Positions 6,305 to 6,760 of a stretch of 6,760 nt of DNA are shown in pieces. Positions within the stretch are counted from its first letter, which is position 1. Each line of letters begins with the position of its first letter. The notes beneath the pieces are model-generated. The model worked only from the letters and a program-made list of their open reading frames with translations. It made no database searches and was not told the origin of the DNA. Origin of the DNA: CAYGWX01 sp964353855 [NCBI: uncultured bacterium] (GTDB lineage Bacteria > Edwardsbacteria > CAYGWX01); NCBI GenBank assembly GCA_964353855.1, contig CAYGWX010000022.1:1-6760 (forward strand). Direction: 5' to 3'. Position numbers and translations under genes: made by a program.

Positions 6305-6760
6305 CGTCTTACCTCTCACCCTTTGTCTGTTTTTTGTGGGATGCGGGCAAAAAGCCCCTCCACCCTCGGGCGATGTGCCCCAGGGCCTGGTTCCGGACCA
6401 GATCATCGAGGGCTTCTCCCTTATGGAGACCGAGAACGGCAAGAAACAGTGGGTCCTGACCTCCCCCAAGGCATCCAACTATGAGAAGCAGAAGACCGTG
6501 CAGATCGAAGGGGTGAAGATCGACTTCTACCGGGTGAACGAGGAGCTTTACTCAACGCTCACCGCGGATCGGGGCACGGTGAACACGACGTCCAACGACA
6601 TGGTAGCCCAGGGACACGTCCTGGTGGTCTCCAAGGACGGGGCGAAGCTGGAGACGAACCTCCTGCGCTGGGACAACGCCCGGCAGAAGATCATGTCCGA
6701 CGACTCCGTGCGCATCACCCGGGGCAAGACCGTGATGACCGGCATCGGCCTGGAATCCGA
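6285..6760 (+). CDS. lptC: LPS export protein LptC, lipoprotein-type, 3'-truncated by the window edge
   Basis: ATG 6285 opens a frame that stays open to the window end (158 complete codons plus two bases). It overlaps the last 20 nt of lpxL. GGAG at 6267-6270 is rather far upstream, so translation is probably coupled to lpxL. The start encodes a signal with a lipobox-like FVGC (Cys at residue 20), followed by a short proline-rich linker. The remainder has the LptC beta-jellyroll pattern: W.LTSPKA, a V-rich strand, FYRVNEELYSTLTADRGTV, DMVAQGHVLVVSKDGAKLETN, L.WDNARQKIMSDDSVRITRG. LptC links the LptBFG transporter to the periplasmic LptA bridge. E. coli LptC is held by a transmembrane helix, whereas this one looks lipid-anchored. 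LptA or LptB genes would be expected just beyond the window. Confidence 0.88.
   Translation, partial: MRILTANVLPLTLCLFFVGCGQKAPPPSGDVPQGLVPDQIIEGFSLMETENGKKQWVLTSPKASNYEKQKTVQIEGVKIDFYRVNEELYSTLTADRGTVNTTSNDMVAQGHVLVVSKDGAKLETNLLRWDNARQKIMSDDSVRITRGKTVMTGIGLES

Overview
The window comes from a Gram-negative (diderm, LPS-making) bacterium. Two genes near the right end belong to lipid A acylation (LpxL/HtrB family) and LPS transport (LptC). Two other proteins carry lipoprotein signal sequences, and the housekeeping genes are bacterial in type (enolase, FtsB, initiator tRNA-fMet). I cannot name the phylum. The gene order and divergence would suit an uncultivated lineage or a deep-branching proteobacterial-like group, but that is inference.

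The window has two compositional zones. The left zone, about 1-1925, is visibly AT-rich (roughly 35-45% G+C by eye). It holds the 3' part of a gene whose product has a HEPN-type Rx4H motif, then a complete gene for an exported six-repeat TPR protein with a multi-pass C-terminal membrane domain. A small GC-rich palindrome follows each of these genes, and the two 19-nt palindromes are exact reverse complements. From about 1930 rightward the DNA is GC-rich (about 60-70% in coding stretches) and reads as ordinary chromosome.

The first GC-rich unit is a compact + strand operon: an NTF2-like lipoprotein (2092-2652), eno (2665-3948) and ftsB (3950-4276), with gaps of 12 and 1 nt. A single promoter candidate lies upstream at 2027-2056. 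Directly after ftsB is an initiator tRNA-fMet gene (4324-4400) with its own perfect-consensus extended -10 promoter and a strong hairpin terminator.

A gene for a LabA-like NYN nuclease with a C-terminal LOTUS/OST-HTH domain (4494-5249) runs on the - strand, convergent to the tRNA. It is divergent from an lpxL-lptC pair on the + strand (5393 to the window end), whose coding regions overlap by 20 nt. The 143-bp divergent region holds two face-to-face sigma70-type promoters. Their -35 boxes sit inside a perfect 10-bp inverted repeat, and the lpxL promoter is so close to its ATG that the mRNA should be leaderless or nearly so.

I found no CRISPR array, transposase, integrase or phage gene. The most interesting points are the symmetric divergent promoter, the leaderless lpxL, the AT-rich HEPN/TPR zone with its twin palindromes, and the unusual C1:U72 initiator tRNA.
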